A DNA stretch of 64,000 nucleotides from Stomorhina lunata (taxonomy: Eukaryota > Arthropoda > Insecta > Diptera > Rhiniidae): NCBI GenBank assembly GCA_933228675.1, contig OW121742.1, forward strand, positions 20,279,112 to 20,343,111, read 5' to 3'. Positions 25,513-38,079 of this stretch are shown one piece after another. Numbering within the stretch: the first letter of the stretch is position 1; every line of letters starts with the position of its first letter. Made by a program: the position numbers and the translations under genes. The notes under the pieces are model-generated. The model worked only from the letters and a program-made list of their open reading frames with translations. It searched no databases and was not told the origin of the DNA.

Positions 25513-28500
25513 TTTTGATTAAAAATTTTTCTACAGAAAATTTTTTGTTGTAAGAATTTTTCTATAGAAAAAATTTTTCGTTATTCACATTTTTTTATAG
25601 AAAATTTTTCTATAAAAATTTTTCGTTATAAAAATTTTTCTATAAAATTTTTCATAATAAAAATTTTCCTATAGAAATTTTTTCTATGGAAAATTTTTCG
25701 TTATAAAAATTTTTCTATAGAAAATTTTTCGTTATAAAAATTTTTCTATAGAAAATTTTTCGTTATAAAAATTTTTCTATAGAAAATTTTTCTTTTTTAT
25801 AGAAAATTTTCAGTTATAAACATTTTTCTATAGAAAATATTTCGTTATAAAAAAATTTCCATAAAAAGTTTTTCGTTAAATTTTTTCTTTTTTATAGACA
25901 ATTTTTGTTAAAAAAAAATTTTTATAGAAAAGTTTTCATTATAGAAATGTTTCTATACAAAATTTTTCATTATACAAATTTTTCGTTATAAAAATTTTTC
26001 TATAGAAAATTTTTCATTATAAAAATTTTACTATAGAACATTTTTCGTTATAAAAATTTTTCTATACAAAATTTTTCATAATAAAAATTTTCCTATAGAA
26101 AATTTTTCTATAGAAAATTTTTCGTTATGAAAATTTTACTATAGAAAAACTTTAGTTAAAAAATTTTTCATTGGAAAGATTTTCGTATAACAATTTTTCT
26201 ATAGAAAATTTTTCATTATAAACATTTTTCTATAGAAAATTTTTCGTTATAAAAATTTTTCTACAGAAAATTTTTTGTTATAAAAATTTTTCTATAGAAA
26301 ATTTTTCGTTATAAAAATTATTCTATAGAAAATTTTTAGTTATAAAATTTTTCTATAGAAAATTTTTCATTATAAAAATTTTTCTATAGAAAATATTTCT
26401 ATAAAATTTTTCATAATAAAAATTTTCCTATAGAAAATTTTTCTATGGAAAATTTTTCGTTATAAGAATTTTTCTATAGAAAATTTTTCGTTATAAAAAT
26501 TTTTCTATAGAAAAATTTTCGTTATAAAAATTTTTCTATAGAAAATTTTTCGTTATAAAAATTTTTCTATGGAAAATTTTTCGTTATAAAAATTTTTCTA
26601 TAGAAAATTTTTCGTTATAAAAATTTTTCTATAGAAAAATTTTCGTTATAAAAATTTTTCTATAGAAAATTGTTCGTTATAAAAATTTTTCTATAGAAAA
26701 TTTTTCGTTATAAAAATTATTCTATAGAAAATTTTTCGTTATAAAAATTTTTATATAGAAAAATTTTCGTCATAAAAATTTTTCTATAGAAAATTTTTCG
26801 TTACAAAAATTTTTCTATAGAAAATTTTTCGTTATAAAAATTTTTCTATAGAAAATTTTTCGTTATAAAAATTTTTCTATAGAAAATTTTTCGTTATAAA
26901 AATTTTTCTATAGAAAATTTTTCGTTATAAAAATTTTTCTATAGAAAATTTTTCGTTATAAAACTTTTCTATAGAAAATTTTTCGTTATAAAAATTTTTC
27001 TATAGAAAATTTTTCGTTATAAAATTTTTTCGATAGAAAATTTTTCGTTTCTATAGAAAATTTTTCGTTATAAAAATTTTGCTATAGAAAATTTTTCGTT
27101 ATAGAAATTTTTCTATAGAAAATTTTTCGTTATAGAAATTTTTCTATAGAAAATTTTTCGTTATAAAAATTTTTCTATAGAAAATTTTTCGTTATAAAAA
27201 TGTTTCTATAGAAAATTTTTGTCGTTTAAAAAATGTTTGTATAGAAAATTTTTTGTTATAAAATTTTTTATATAGAAAATTTTTTATTATAAAATTTTTT
27301 CTATAGAAAATTTTTCGTTATTAAAATTTTTCTGTAGAAAATTTTTCGTTATTAAAATTTTTCTGTAGAAAATTTTTCGTTATTAAAATTTTTCTGTAGA
27401 AAATTTTTCGTTATTAAAATTTTTCTGTAGAAAATTTTTCGTTATTAAAATTTTTCTATAGAAAATTTTTTGTTATAAAAATTTTTCTATAGAAAATTTT
27501 TAGTTTTAAAATTTTTCTATAGAAAATTTGTCATTGTAAAAATTTTTCTAAAGAAAGTTTTTCGTTATAAAAATGTTTCTAAAGAAAATTTTTCGTTATT
27601 AAATTTTTTTATTGAACATTTTTCGTGATAAAAATGATTTTATAGAAAATATTTCGTTATAAAATTTTTTCTATACAAAATTTTTCGTTATAAACATTTT
27701 TTTGTTTTAAAAATTTTGGTATGGAAAATTTTTCGTTATAAAATTTTTTCTATGGAAAATTTCTCGTTATAAAAATTATTCTATAGAAAATTTTTCGTTA
27801 TAAAAATTTTTTTATTGAAAATTTTTCGTTATAAAAATTTTTCTTCCGAATATTTTTAGTTATAAAAATATTCCTATACAAAATTTTTTTTTATAAACAT
27901 TTTCCAATAGAAAATTTTTCGTTATAAAAATTTTTCTATAGAAATTTTTCGTTATAAAAATTTTTCTATAGAAAATTTTTATTATAAAAATTTTTCTATA
28001 GAAAATCTTTTGTTATTAAAATTGTTTTATAGAAAAAAATTTTTCGTTATTCAAAATTTTTAAAGAAAATTTTTTGTTATAAAGATTTTATAAAAAATTG
28101 TTCTATCGAAAATTTTACGTTATAAAAATTTTTCTATAGAAAATTTTTCGTTATAAAAATGTTTCTATAGAAAATTTTTTGTTTTAAAAATATTTTTATA
28201 GAAAACTTATAAAAATATTTCTATAGAAAATTTTTCATTATAAAAATTTTTCGTTATAACAATTTTTCTAAAAAATGTTTCTGTAGAAATTTTTTCGTTA
28301 TAAAAATTTTTCGTTATAAATACTTTTCTATAAAAAATTTTTCGTTATAAAAATTTTTCTATAGACAATTTTTAGTTATAAAAATTTTTCTATAGAAAAT
28401 TTTTCGTTAAAAAAATTAAAAAAAATTTTTCTATAGAAAAAATTATAAAAATTTTATTATAGAAAAAATTATAAAAATTTTTCTAAAGAAAAAATTATAC

Positions 28501-28545
28501 AAATTTTTCAGTAGAAAAAAATTAGAAAAATCAAATTTTTTTGAT
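25513..28545 (-). repeat. 31-bp satellite array, CTATAG superfamily, CGTTAT variant (array C')
   Basis: About 97 units in the orientation of array C and inverted to D. Uniform in the middle (26440-27180), degenerate at both ends. A run of five units near 27320-27450 shares the private change CTGTAG with ATTAAAA, a small local amplification. The last units (28430-28520) shift to AATTATAAAAA with the CG lost. Confidence 0.94.
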
Positions 28546-29264
28546 AGTATAAATTTAAAAATTTTTGTACTTAGGGGACATATTACATAAAAAAATATTT
28601 TATTTTGATTTAAATTTTTTTTGTTGACTAGTGTAATTGGTTACAAACTGTAATGCAAATTAAAGAGTTATATAAATCGTATGAGATTATAATTAAAAAC
28701 TATAAAAATGAAAAATAAAAATCATTTGCCCAACTCTACGTATGATTAATATTGAAATATTTTGCCCGCAAATATTATTCATACGTTCAGTGGTTTCAGT
28801 CACGTTTGTAGTGCAGTTATCCTATACACAGAAAAAAATATATACATGTTTGTGGAGAAGTGTGTGTTTAAGAGTATCCCAACAAACACAGCAATTAACA
28901 TTTTAATGTTAATAACTTAAAGTTTAATCTTCATATCTAAATTAATCGAAGAAAAAGCAAATTTTAGGTGCAGGATTCCTTGCATTTGTGGAATAAATTC
29001 TTTATGACAATTCCTTTCTGTTTGCTAGGTATCATGTATGTAGTGTAAGCGTTATATGATGACCACATACCAATTAATACACGTACTTATGCAATTACAA
29101 CACATTCATAAGTGGTAGAGTATTAAATTGTCATAAATTAATGTTTATTTTGAATTACATTAGCGCAAGGGATAAGAATTAAACAATCTTTTGATAAAAA
29201 ACATTATTTATGCATCACCAGATAAGCTAAATTTGGATATAACAGAGGGAAAGTTACTCTCTAC
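28546..29264. other. Spacer between inverted arrays C' and E
   Basis: About 720 bp without a recognised gene. It includes a short palindrome, ATTAACATT TT AATGTTAAT-like, near 28892-28911. Confidence 0.45.
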
Positions 29265-32200
29265 TTTTTTTCTAAGAAAAAATTTATACATCAGAAAATT
29301 TTTGTAGAAAAATTTATGTGAAACAAAATTTTCTATAGAAAAATTTGTGTATAACGCAATTTTCTATAGAACAATTTGTATATAACACAATTTTCCATAG
29401 CAAAAATTGTGTACAACATGATTTTCTATAGAAAAATTTGTGTATAACGCAATTTTCTATAGAAAAATTTGTGTATAATATAATTTTCTATAGAAAAAAT
29501 TGTGTATAATATAATTTTCTATAGAAAAATTTGTGTATAATAAAATTTTCTATAGAAAAATTTGTATATTACAAAATTTTCTATAGAAAAATTTGTGCAT
29601 AACAATATTTTCTTTAGAAAAATTTGTGTATAAAAAAATTTTCTATAGAAAAAATTGTGCATAACAAAATTTTCTGTAGAAAAATTTGTATATAACATAA
29701 TTTTCTATAGAAAAATTTGTGTATAACAAAATTTTCTATAAAAAAATTTGTGTATAATATAATTTTCTATAGAAAAATTTGTGTGTAATATAATTTTTTT
29801 TTTGAAAAATTTGTGTATAATAAAATTTTCTATAGAAAAATTTGTATATAACAAAATTTTCTATAGAAAAATTTGTGCATAACAAAATTTTCTATAGAAA
29901 AATTTGTGTATAAAACAATTTTCTATAGAAAAATTTGTGTATAACAAAATTTTCTATAGAAAAATTTGTGTATAACAAAATTTTCTATAGAAAAATTTGT
30001 ATATAACAAAATTTTCTATAGAAAAATTTGTGTAAAGCAAAATTTTCTATAGAAAAATTTGTGTATAACAAAATTTTCTATAGAAAAATTTGTGTTTAAC
30101 AAAATGTTCTATAGAAAAATTTGTGTATAACAAAAATTTTCTATAGAAAAATTTGTGTATAACGAAATTTTCTATGGAAAAATTTGTGTATAACAAAATT
30201 TTCTATAGAAAAATTTGTGTATAACAAAATTTTCTATAGAAAAATTTGTGTATAACAAAATTTTCTATAGAAAAATTTGTGTATAACAAAATTTTCTATA
30301 GAAAAATTTGTGTATAACAAAATTTTCTATAGAAAAATTTGTGTATAACAAAATTTTCTATAGAAAAATTTGTGTATAACAAAATTTTCTATAGAAAAAT
30401 TTGTGTATAACAAAATTTTCTATAGAAAAATTTGTGTATAACAAAATTTTCTATAGAAAAATTTGTGTATAACAAAATTTTCTATAGAAAAATTTGTGTA
30501 TAACAAAATTTTCTATAGAAAAATTTGTGTATAACAAAATTTTCTATAGAAAAATTTGTGTTTAACAAAATTTTCTATAGAAAAATTTGTGTATAACAAA
30601 ATTTTCTATAGAAAAATTTGTGTATAACAAAAACTTTCTATAGAAAAATTTGTGTATAACGAAATTTTCTATGGAAAAATTTGTGTACAACAAAATAGCA
30701 CAATTTTCTATAGAAAAATTTGTATATTACACAATTTTCTATAGCAAAATTTGTGTGTAACACAATTTTCTATAGCAAAATTTGTGTGTAACACAATTTT
30801 CTATAGAAAAATTTGTATATAACAAAATTTTCTATAGAAAAATTTGTGTATAAAACAATTTTCTATAGAAAAATTTGTGTATAACAAAATTTTCTATAGA
30901 AAAATTTGTATATAACAAAATCTTCTATAGAAAAATTTGTGTAAAGCAAAATTTTCTATAGAAAAATTTGTGTATAACAAAATTTTCTATAGAAAAATTT
31001 GTGTTTAACAAAATTTTCTATAGAAAAATTTGTGTATAACAAAATTTTCTATAGAAAAATTTGTGTATAACAAAAATTTTCTATAGAAAAATTTGTGTAT
31101 AACGAAATTTTCTATGGAAAAATTTGTGTATAACAAAATTTTCTATAGAAAAATTTGTGTATAACAAAATTTTCTATAGAAAAATTTGTGTATAACAAAA
31201 TTTTCTATAGAAAAATTTGTGTATAACAAAAATTTTCTATAGAAAAATTTGTGTATAACAAAATTTTCTATAGAAAAATTTGTGTATAACAAAATTTTCT
31301 ATAGAAAAATTTGTGTTTAACAAAATTTTCTATAGAAAAATTTGTGTATAACAAAATTTTCTATAGAAAAATTTGTGTATAACAAAAATTTTCTATAGAA
31401 AAATTTGTGTATAACGAAATTTTCTATGGAAAAATTTGTGTATAACGAAATTTTCTATGGAAAAATTTGTGTATAACAAAATTTTCTATAGAAAAATTTG
31501 TGTATAACAAAATTTTCTATAGAAAAATTTGTGTATAACAAAATTTTCTATAGAAAAATTTGTGTATAACAAAATTTTCTATAGAAAAATTTGTGTATAA
31601 CAAAATTTTCTATAGAAAAATTTGTGTATAACAAAATTTTCTATAGAAAAATTTGTGTATAACAAAATTTTCTATAGAAAAATTTGTGTATAACAAAATT
31701 TTCTATAGAAAAATTTGTGTATAACAAAATTTTCTATAGAAAAATTTGTGTTTAACAAAATTTTCTATAGAAAAATTTGTGTATAACAAAATTTTCTATA
31801 GAAAAATTTGTGTATAACAAAAACTTTCTATAGAAAAATTTGTGTATAACGAAATTTTCTATGGAAAAATTTGTGTACAACAAAATAGCACAATTTTCTA
31901 TAGAAAAATTTGTATTTTACACAATTTTCTATAGCAAAATTTGTGTGTAACACAATTTTCTATAGAAAAATTTGTGTATAACACAATTTTCTATAGAAAA
32001 ATTTGCGCATAACACAATTTTCTATAGAAAAGTTTGTGTATAGCACAATTTTCTTAAGAAAAATTTGAGTATTACACAATTTTCTATAACAAAATTTGTG
32101 TATAACACAATTTTCTGTAGAAAATTTGTGTATAACACAATTTTCTGTAGAAAATTTGTGTATAACACAATTTTCTATTGTGTATAACACAATTTCTATA

Positions 32201-32540
32201 GGAAAATACACACAAATTTTCTATAGAAAAATCTGTGTACAACTAAATTTTCTATAGAAAAATTTGAGTTTAAGAAAATTTTCTATAGAAAAATTTGTGA
32301 ATAACAAAATTATCTGTAGAAAAATTTGTATGACAAAATTTTCTATAGAAAAATTTGTGTATAACAAAATTTTCTATAGAAAAATTTGTGTATAACAAAT
32401 TTTGAAAAAAATTGTGTATAACAAATTTGAAAAAAATTGTGTATAACAAATTTGAAAAAAATTGTGTATAACAAATTTTAAAAAAAATTGTGTATAACAA
32501 ATTTTGAAAAAAAATTGTGTATAACAAAATTTATAGGAAA
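29265..32540 (+). repeat. 31-bp satellite array, CTATAG superfamily, GTGTATAACA variant (array E)
   Basis: About 105 units with core TTTTCTATAGAAAA and the long variable arm TTTGTGTATAACA. Uniform at 30160-30640 and 31140-31800. Large internal duplications share private variants: GTGTAAAGC at 30031 and 30940 (offset 909 bp), and CAACAAAATAGCAC with the preceding ACTTTC unit at about 30681 and 31871 (offset 1190 bp). Near 32400-32520 the unit shortens to about 27 bp (GTGTATAACAAATTTGAAAAA). Open frames on the minus strand here are repeat translations. Confidence 0.95.
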
Positions 32541-32795
32541 ATTTGAGTATAACAGATTTTTATAGAAAATATTTGTACAACACAATTTATAAAATGTTAA
32601 AAAATTATTGGTGTAGAAAAATCTGTTATATAAAAATTAATTCTATAGAAAAAACTGTCATACAAATTTTTTTCTATAGAGAAACTGTTATACTTATTTT
32701 TTTTTTCTATCTGTTATACGGAAATTTTTTCTATAGAAAACATTGTTGTACAGAAATTATTCTATACAAAAGTTTTTTTTTTATAACAGTTGATA
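32541..32795 (+). repeat. Degenerate tail of array E
   Basis: Scattered CTATAGAAAA cores with CTGTTATAC arms and irregular spacing; recognisable but decayed. A 101-codon frame starting at 32543 is built from these units and is not called. Confidence 0.6.
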
Positions 32796-33530
32796 TTGTC
32801 CATTTTTCTTTATATTTTTTTTTGTTAATTTTAAACTACTTTGACTAGCTCAAGTGGTGTCATAATCTTAATTAATTTATTTTCCTTATGTTTCTTAACT
32901 TTAACTCATTTTGCAAAGAAATTGACACAAAAAAACTTAATAACACTTATGTTTCCAAAAGCAACAAAAATTATACATAAATTTTGTTCTATAGAAAAAG
33001 AAAGTTTTATTAATTTATTTTTCTTTCTTTCATTCCGACTTATTATAATTTGTAAGGACTAAGGACTTGTAGTCCAACAAAACTTTTTTGTCGTCTTTAT
33101 TTCTCTGCGGTCCTGTTTTTTTCTTTCTCTCTATGTCTTAAACAGCAACAACCAAAAAGTCCTTATATTCAGTTGTAGTTTTTTTTTCTGAATGAGCTTT
33201 TCTTTTAAAATCGTTCCTTTTTTCTTGTTGTTGTTGCTGTTGACTGGAACATGGTCGCTCATTATGTTTAACAACAATTAAAGGTACTTTTTCGTCTTCC
33301 ACTTTTTTCAATATTTTTTTTTATATTTTTTTGCTCAAGTAGTTTTAGTTGTTTTTATAAAAATTTTTCTCAACGTTTTGTGTTATTTCATCTTTTCAAA
33401 TTATGTAAACCACTATTAGTTTCCTCTTCTTCTTCATCTTTTTTGGTTGATATTACAGTTGTTGTTTTTGTAAGTATTTAAATACTCTGGTATATTTTTC
33501 GAGTGTACTTTAAGTCTTCTTTTTTTTTTT
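32796..33530. other. T-rich non-coding stretch
   Basis: Long pyrimidine runs and a TTG triplet run near 33227-33242. No gene recognised. Confidence 0.45.
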
Positions 33531-34850
33531 CTTTTTGAATGGAGCATGATAATTGAATAATACTCGAATATAAAGGAATAGGGCAGATTTTTGGATTATG
33601 AGGATCAGAAACATTGGACATATACCATTTGGAAGTTCATACAAAGATCACAGCTTTTTATTCCAAAGACAGTAATAAAAAAATGTGTGTGTTCTATATT
33701 TTGTTACTAATTATTGACTTTTAGCTAAATATGCAAATATATGCAGATAATTTTTACATTGATTTATAGCTGACCCCTTAGCCTTTAATTGGCTGTAAAT
33801 TTAGCTTTAGAGAGTTTTATTGAAAAAAGTTGTATTCTTCCAAAATTTTCCTTTAAGCCTTCTTTTTGTTTTTTGTTTTAATGGAGCTGATAATTGAATA
33901 ATATTCAAATATAAAGGAATAGGGCAGAATTTAGAATTATAATGATCAGAATCATTGGACTTATACCATTTGGAAGCTCATACAAAGATCACAGCTTTTT
34001 ATTCCAAAGATAATAATAAAAAAATGTATTTGTTCTCTATATTGTTACTAATTACAGACTTTTAGGTAAATATGCAAATATATGCAGATAATTTTTACAT
34101 TGATTTACAGCTGAACCCTTAGCTTTCATTTGGATGTAAATCTAACTGTAAAGATTTTTATTGAAAAAAGTTGTATTCTTCCAAAATGTTTCTTTAAGTT
34201 TTTTTTTTGAGTGGAGCATGATAATTGTCTAATATAAAGGAATAGGGCAGATTTTGGTTTTACGATGATCAGAAACATTGGACCTATAGCATTTAAAACG
34301 TTCATACAAAGATCGCAGCTTTTTAGTCCAAAGACAACCTTTGGAGTAATAAAAAAATGTGTTTGTTTTATATTTTGTTACTAATTGTTGACTTCTAGCT
34401 AAATATGCAAATATATGCAAATATATGCAGATAATTTTTACATAGATTTACAGGTGAGTTCTTAGCCTTTAATTGGGTGTAAATTTAGCTTTAAAGATTT
34501 TTTTGAAAAAATTGTATTTTTCTTAATGGAGCATGATAATTGAATAATACTAGAATATATAGGAATAGGGCAGATTTTTGGGTGATCTTTTGGGTGATTT
34601 TTTTAATGATGATCAGAAATATTATACTTACACCATTTGAAAGTTCATGCAAAGATCACAGCTCTTTTTTCCAAAGACAATAATAAAAAATGTTTTTTTT
34701 TTATATTTTGTTACTAATTTAGCTAAATATGCAAATATATGCAGATAATTTTTATATTGGTTTACAGCTGAGTTCTTGGCCTTCATTTGATTCTAAACTT
34801 AGTTGTAGAGAGTTCAATTGAAAAAGTTATATTCTTCCAAAACTTGTGAA
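33531..34850 (+). repeat. Four tandem copies of a repeat of about 330 bp
   Basis: Each copy starts with a T run and (A/G)TGGAGC(AT)GATAATTG, followed by AAAGGAATAGGGCAGA, CATTTGGAAG or similar, TCATACAAAGATC, a TATGCAAATATATGCAGATA phrase and a CTTCCAAAA-type end. Starts fall near 33538, 33880, 34208 and 34521, spacing 313-342 bp. Divergence between copies is moderate. No coding capacity. Confidence 0.85.
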
Positions 34851-34980
34851 AATATTTTTTCTTTGGAAATGGAAATTAATTGAACTGAGAATAAAAATTG
34901 TGGAATTAATTAAAGCTTTTTGCTAAGAATTTATTAAGTTTACAATAAAACAAACGAAGTGTTTTCAAACTAACCAAAAT

Positions 34981-35625
34981 TTATAACAAAAAAGAAAAGA
35001 AAACTGTAAAAAGTAACAATACGGTCAACACGGGCACGCTTGCAGAAGTCCAGACAAAATTTTCGATGGTTTTCAACCATAAATTGGCCGATACTGCTGC
35101 AATGTCACGTTCGATATTCGTACGAAGTCCATCAATCGTCGCTGCCTTGTTGGCATAGACCATAGACTTGATGAAACCCCACAGGAAATAGTCTAACGGC
35201 ATCAAATCGCAGGAGCGAGGCGGCCAATCGACTGGACCATTATGTGATATAACACGTTCTCCAAACTTGGTTTTCAATAAATTGGTTGTGACATTTGCTG
35301 TGTGGCTTGTGGCATCGTCCTGTTAGATCCACATGTCCTCTTAGTCCATATCATCCAATTGGGATAAAAAATATTCGGTTATCATTGAACGGTAGCCATT
35401 CGCATTCACGGTAATGTGGTGGTCTTGGTCATAACGGAAGAAGTACGGCCCAATGACTCCGCCGGCCCATAAACCGCACCAAACCTTAATTTTTTCGGGA
35501 TGCAATGATGAGTCATGGTGTACTTGTGGATTGCTGGCTAACGCATATTATGTTTATTGACGAAGCCATTCAGACAGAAAAGAGTTTCATCGCTGAAGAG
35601 GAGGCCACTGTTGGCTCGTATATCT
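34981..35625 (-). pseudogene. Tc1/mariner-superfamily transposase, C-terminal half, decayed
   Basis: On the minus strand the DDE catalytic domain can be followed. FSDE (first catalytic Asp) lies near 35587-35597, the HPEKIKVWCG / WAGGVIGPYFF region at about 35430-35500, QDDATSHTA (second Asp) near 35300-35322, then PPRSCDLMPLDYFLWG with the third Asp near 35205. About 36 residues separate the second and third Asp. The gene is dead: there is an in-frame TAA at 35323-35325, other stops and frame changes near 35340-35350 and 35530, and a frameshift near 35055 close to the C-terminus. The N-terminal DNA-binding part is missing and no terminal repeats were found. The family assignment rests on the PPRSCDL..LDYFLWG motif, common in insect mariner-like transposases. 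Confidence 0.85.
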
Positions 35626-36300
35626 TTCCATCATGAAATTGCAAACCTTACTAGAGAAACGTCAAAAGAGCAGAAAGAAATGTGGCGTCGTCTGCTCTCT
35701 TTGTCGCTGTACTTTTGTAGTGTTCCCGGTGAAAAACCCGATATTATGTAAAGCTTTTCAATGATTTTACGAAGAATCTTTTTAACTAATGTAAAAAGTA
35801 TTTTTGAGTTAATGTCACTTTTTTTTAATTTAGGACCAGCACTCAGGGGAAGACCCCTACTTATGCAATGCACTGTCACTTTTGATGACCGTTTAAAAAA
35901 TTATTGTGAAATCTTTTTTAATATTGCAAAAGCTTTTTGAAAAAATTTTTATACTTTGAAGATTTTTTTTGTATAAACGAAGACTTTTTACAGCTTTTAC
36001 GAAAAGTAGCTTTTTTTCGATTCTTAAAAAAAAATTAAAATAAGCTTTTGAGTATGTTATTAATTGAGAACTTTTCTGATAATTTAAAAAGAAAATGTAT
36101 TGTACATTGAAAACGCTTTTTGGCATTAGCTGTAGTTAAAGCTTTTTAATTTATGGTAAGTGTTGTTTGTGATGTAGTAGTTGAATGCTTCCCTTCAAAG
36201 CCAAACAACTCAAGTTTATTTTTTTCGAATAAATATTGAAATGATTGTGAAATCTTGTTTAATATTGCAAAAGCTTTTTGAAAAAATTTGTGGTTTTATT
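35626..36300. other. AT-rich non-coding stretch
   Basis: No gene recognised; the small frames at 35557-36126 have no domain. It grades into the repeat that follows, sharing AAGCTTTT phrases. Confidence 0.4.
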
Positions 36301-37500
36301 TGCAAGAGCTTTTTGTATTGCGGAGAGAATTTTTTTCGTGTAAAATTTTAAATTTTTAAATAAATATTTTGTTTGTTGTAAAAGAAGCTTTTTTACGATT
36401 CTTGAAAAAATGTTTTAAAGTTGAGGAGTTTGTTGTGAATGGAGTGCTTTTCTGAGCTTTTCTTATGACTCTCATATTAATGTTTTGTTGGTAGTAAAAT
36501 AAGCTCTTTTTACGATTCTTTAAAAAATAAAAATTGAGCTTTTAAGTTTTTTGTGAATGGAGATCTTTCTGAGCTTTTCTAATGACTATAATAATTTTTT
36601 TGTTTGTTGTAAAATAAGTTTTTTTACAATAAAAAATTGAGATTTTGAGTTTATTGTGAACGGAGAGCTTTTTCGAGCTTTTCTTATGACTCTCATATTA
36701 ATGTTTTGTTGGTTCTAAAAGTTGTTTTTACGATTAAAAAATAAAAAATAAAAATTGAGATTTTGAGTTTGTTGTGAATGGAAAGCTTTTCTTATAATGT
36801 TTTGTTGGTAGTAAAGGAAGCTTGTTTTACGATTCTTTAGAAAAATTGAGCTTTTGAGTTAATTGTGAACGGATAGCTTTTCTGAGCTTTTTTTATGACT
36901 CTCTAATCAATTTTTTGTTAGTTGTGAAAGAAGTTTTTTTTAACGATTTAAAAAAATAAATTTTATGTTGGTTGTATACAAATTTGTTTTACAATTAAAA
37001 AACGAAAAGTTAGATTTTGCGTTCATTGTGAATGAAGAGCTTTTATAAGCTTTTCATATGACTCTCATATTAATGTTTTGTTGGTAGTAAAATAAGCTTT
37101 TTTACGATTCTTTAAAAAAATTGATCTTTTGAGTTTGTTGTGATAAAAAGCTTTTCTGAGCTTTTCTTATGACTCTCTAATAAATTTTTTGTTGGTTGTA
37201 AAAAACGTTTTTTTATGATTAAAAAAATAGATTTTGAGTTTGTTGTGAATGGAGAGCTTTTATAAGCTTTTCTTATGGCTCTCATATTAATGTTTTGTTG
37301 TAGTAAAATAAGCTTTTTTACGATTCTTTAAAAATAAATAAAAATTGAGCTTTTGAGTTTGTTGTGAATGGAATTTTCTTATGACTTTTAAATAAATATT
37401 TTTTTGGTTGTAAGAGAAGCTTTTCTTCCGAATCTTAAAAAAAAATTATTTAAGCTTTTGAGTACGTTGGAAAGCTTTTCTGGATGTTAAAAAAAAAACA
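36301..37500 (+). repeat. Diverged tandem repeat of about 110 bp, about 11 copies
   Basis: Recurring phrase order: TTTTGTTGGTAGTAAAATAAG, then TTTTTTACGATTCTTTAAAAA, a TTGAGCTTTTGAGTTTGTTG phrase, GAATGGAGAGCTTTTCTGAG, and CTTATGACTCTCATATTAAT. The GTTGGT landmark falls near 36368, 36483, 36597, 36704, 36800, 36910, 36963, 37074, 37184, 37291 and 37398. Alternating sub-variants (TAGTAAAATAAG versus TTGTAAAA) suggest a two-unit higher-order pattern. No coding capacity. Confidence 0.8.
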
Positions 37501-38079
37501 AAATATTGTATATTGTAAATGACTTTTGGTGTAAGTTGTAGTTAAAGCTTTTTACTTATGGAAGGTGGCAGCAGTGGCATTATGTAACACTCAGGCAAAT
37601 ACTGCCTATACAATTGTATAAAGCCTATATTCGAATTGGGTAAATTTCTTTTGAAAGGGGCTAGTAGAGAGGTGAAAACGCGAGATAAAGCTTTATATTT
37701 CTTGATACTGTAATTGCATGTCATGTCTAGTTTTAGATCAGTTAAGAAGTGCCATCTGTAGATAGGTAGATGCATTTTTAAGAGTCTTTTCAATCAACAT
37801 ACATACACATTCTTTTACATCGGTCGCGTGTTATTTTTGAGGATTTTGTGGTAATAAATAATTTAAATACAAATCAAAAATTTAAGATATTAATGTTGGC
37901 TTAACTGGGGCTGGAACCCAGGCCGAATATGATATGTTCTAAAGGAAATCCTAGGGTATCAAAAAAATCTTGCCATTTTAAAATTCTCCAGACATATAGA
38001 GAACACTTGTCACAGCAGCTCTTGGAAAACTACTGCTATTGCAGTCATTCATGATTCAGTCTTAACTCTTTATTTCGAT
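37501..38079. other. Non-coding stretch
   Basis: Slightly richer in GC than its neighbours around 37560-37800. The 83-codon minus frame there shows no domain or signal peptide, so it is not called. Confidence 0.4.

Noticed and set aside
28878..29030. Possible MITE with ends CCCAACAAACACAG and CTGTTTGCTAGG
   Set aside because: Inverted match is short and gapped, with no target-site duplication.
35557..35751. 64-codon plus-strand frame
   Set aside because: Antisense shadow of the transposase pseudogene.
37890..37930. Possible tRNA-like segment (GGGGCTGGAACCCAGGCC)
   Set aside because: No A box at the right distance and no cloverleaf.
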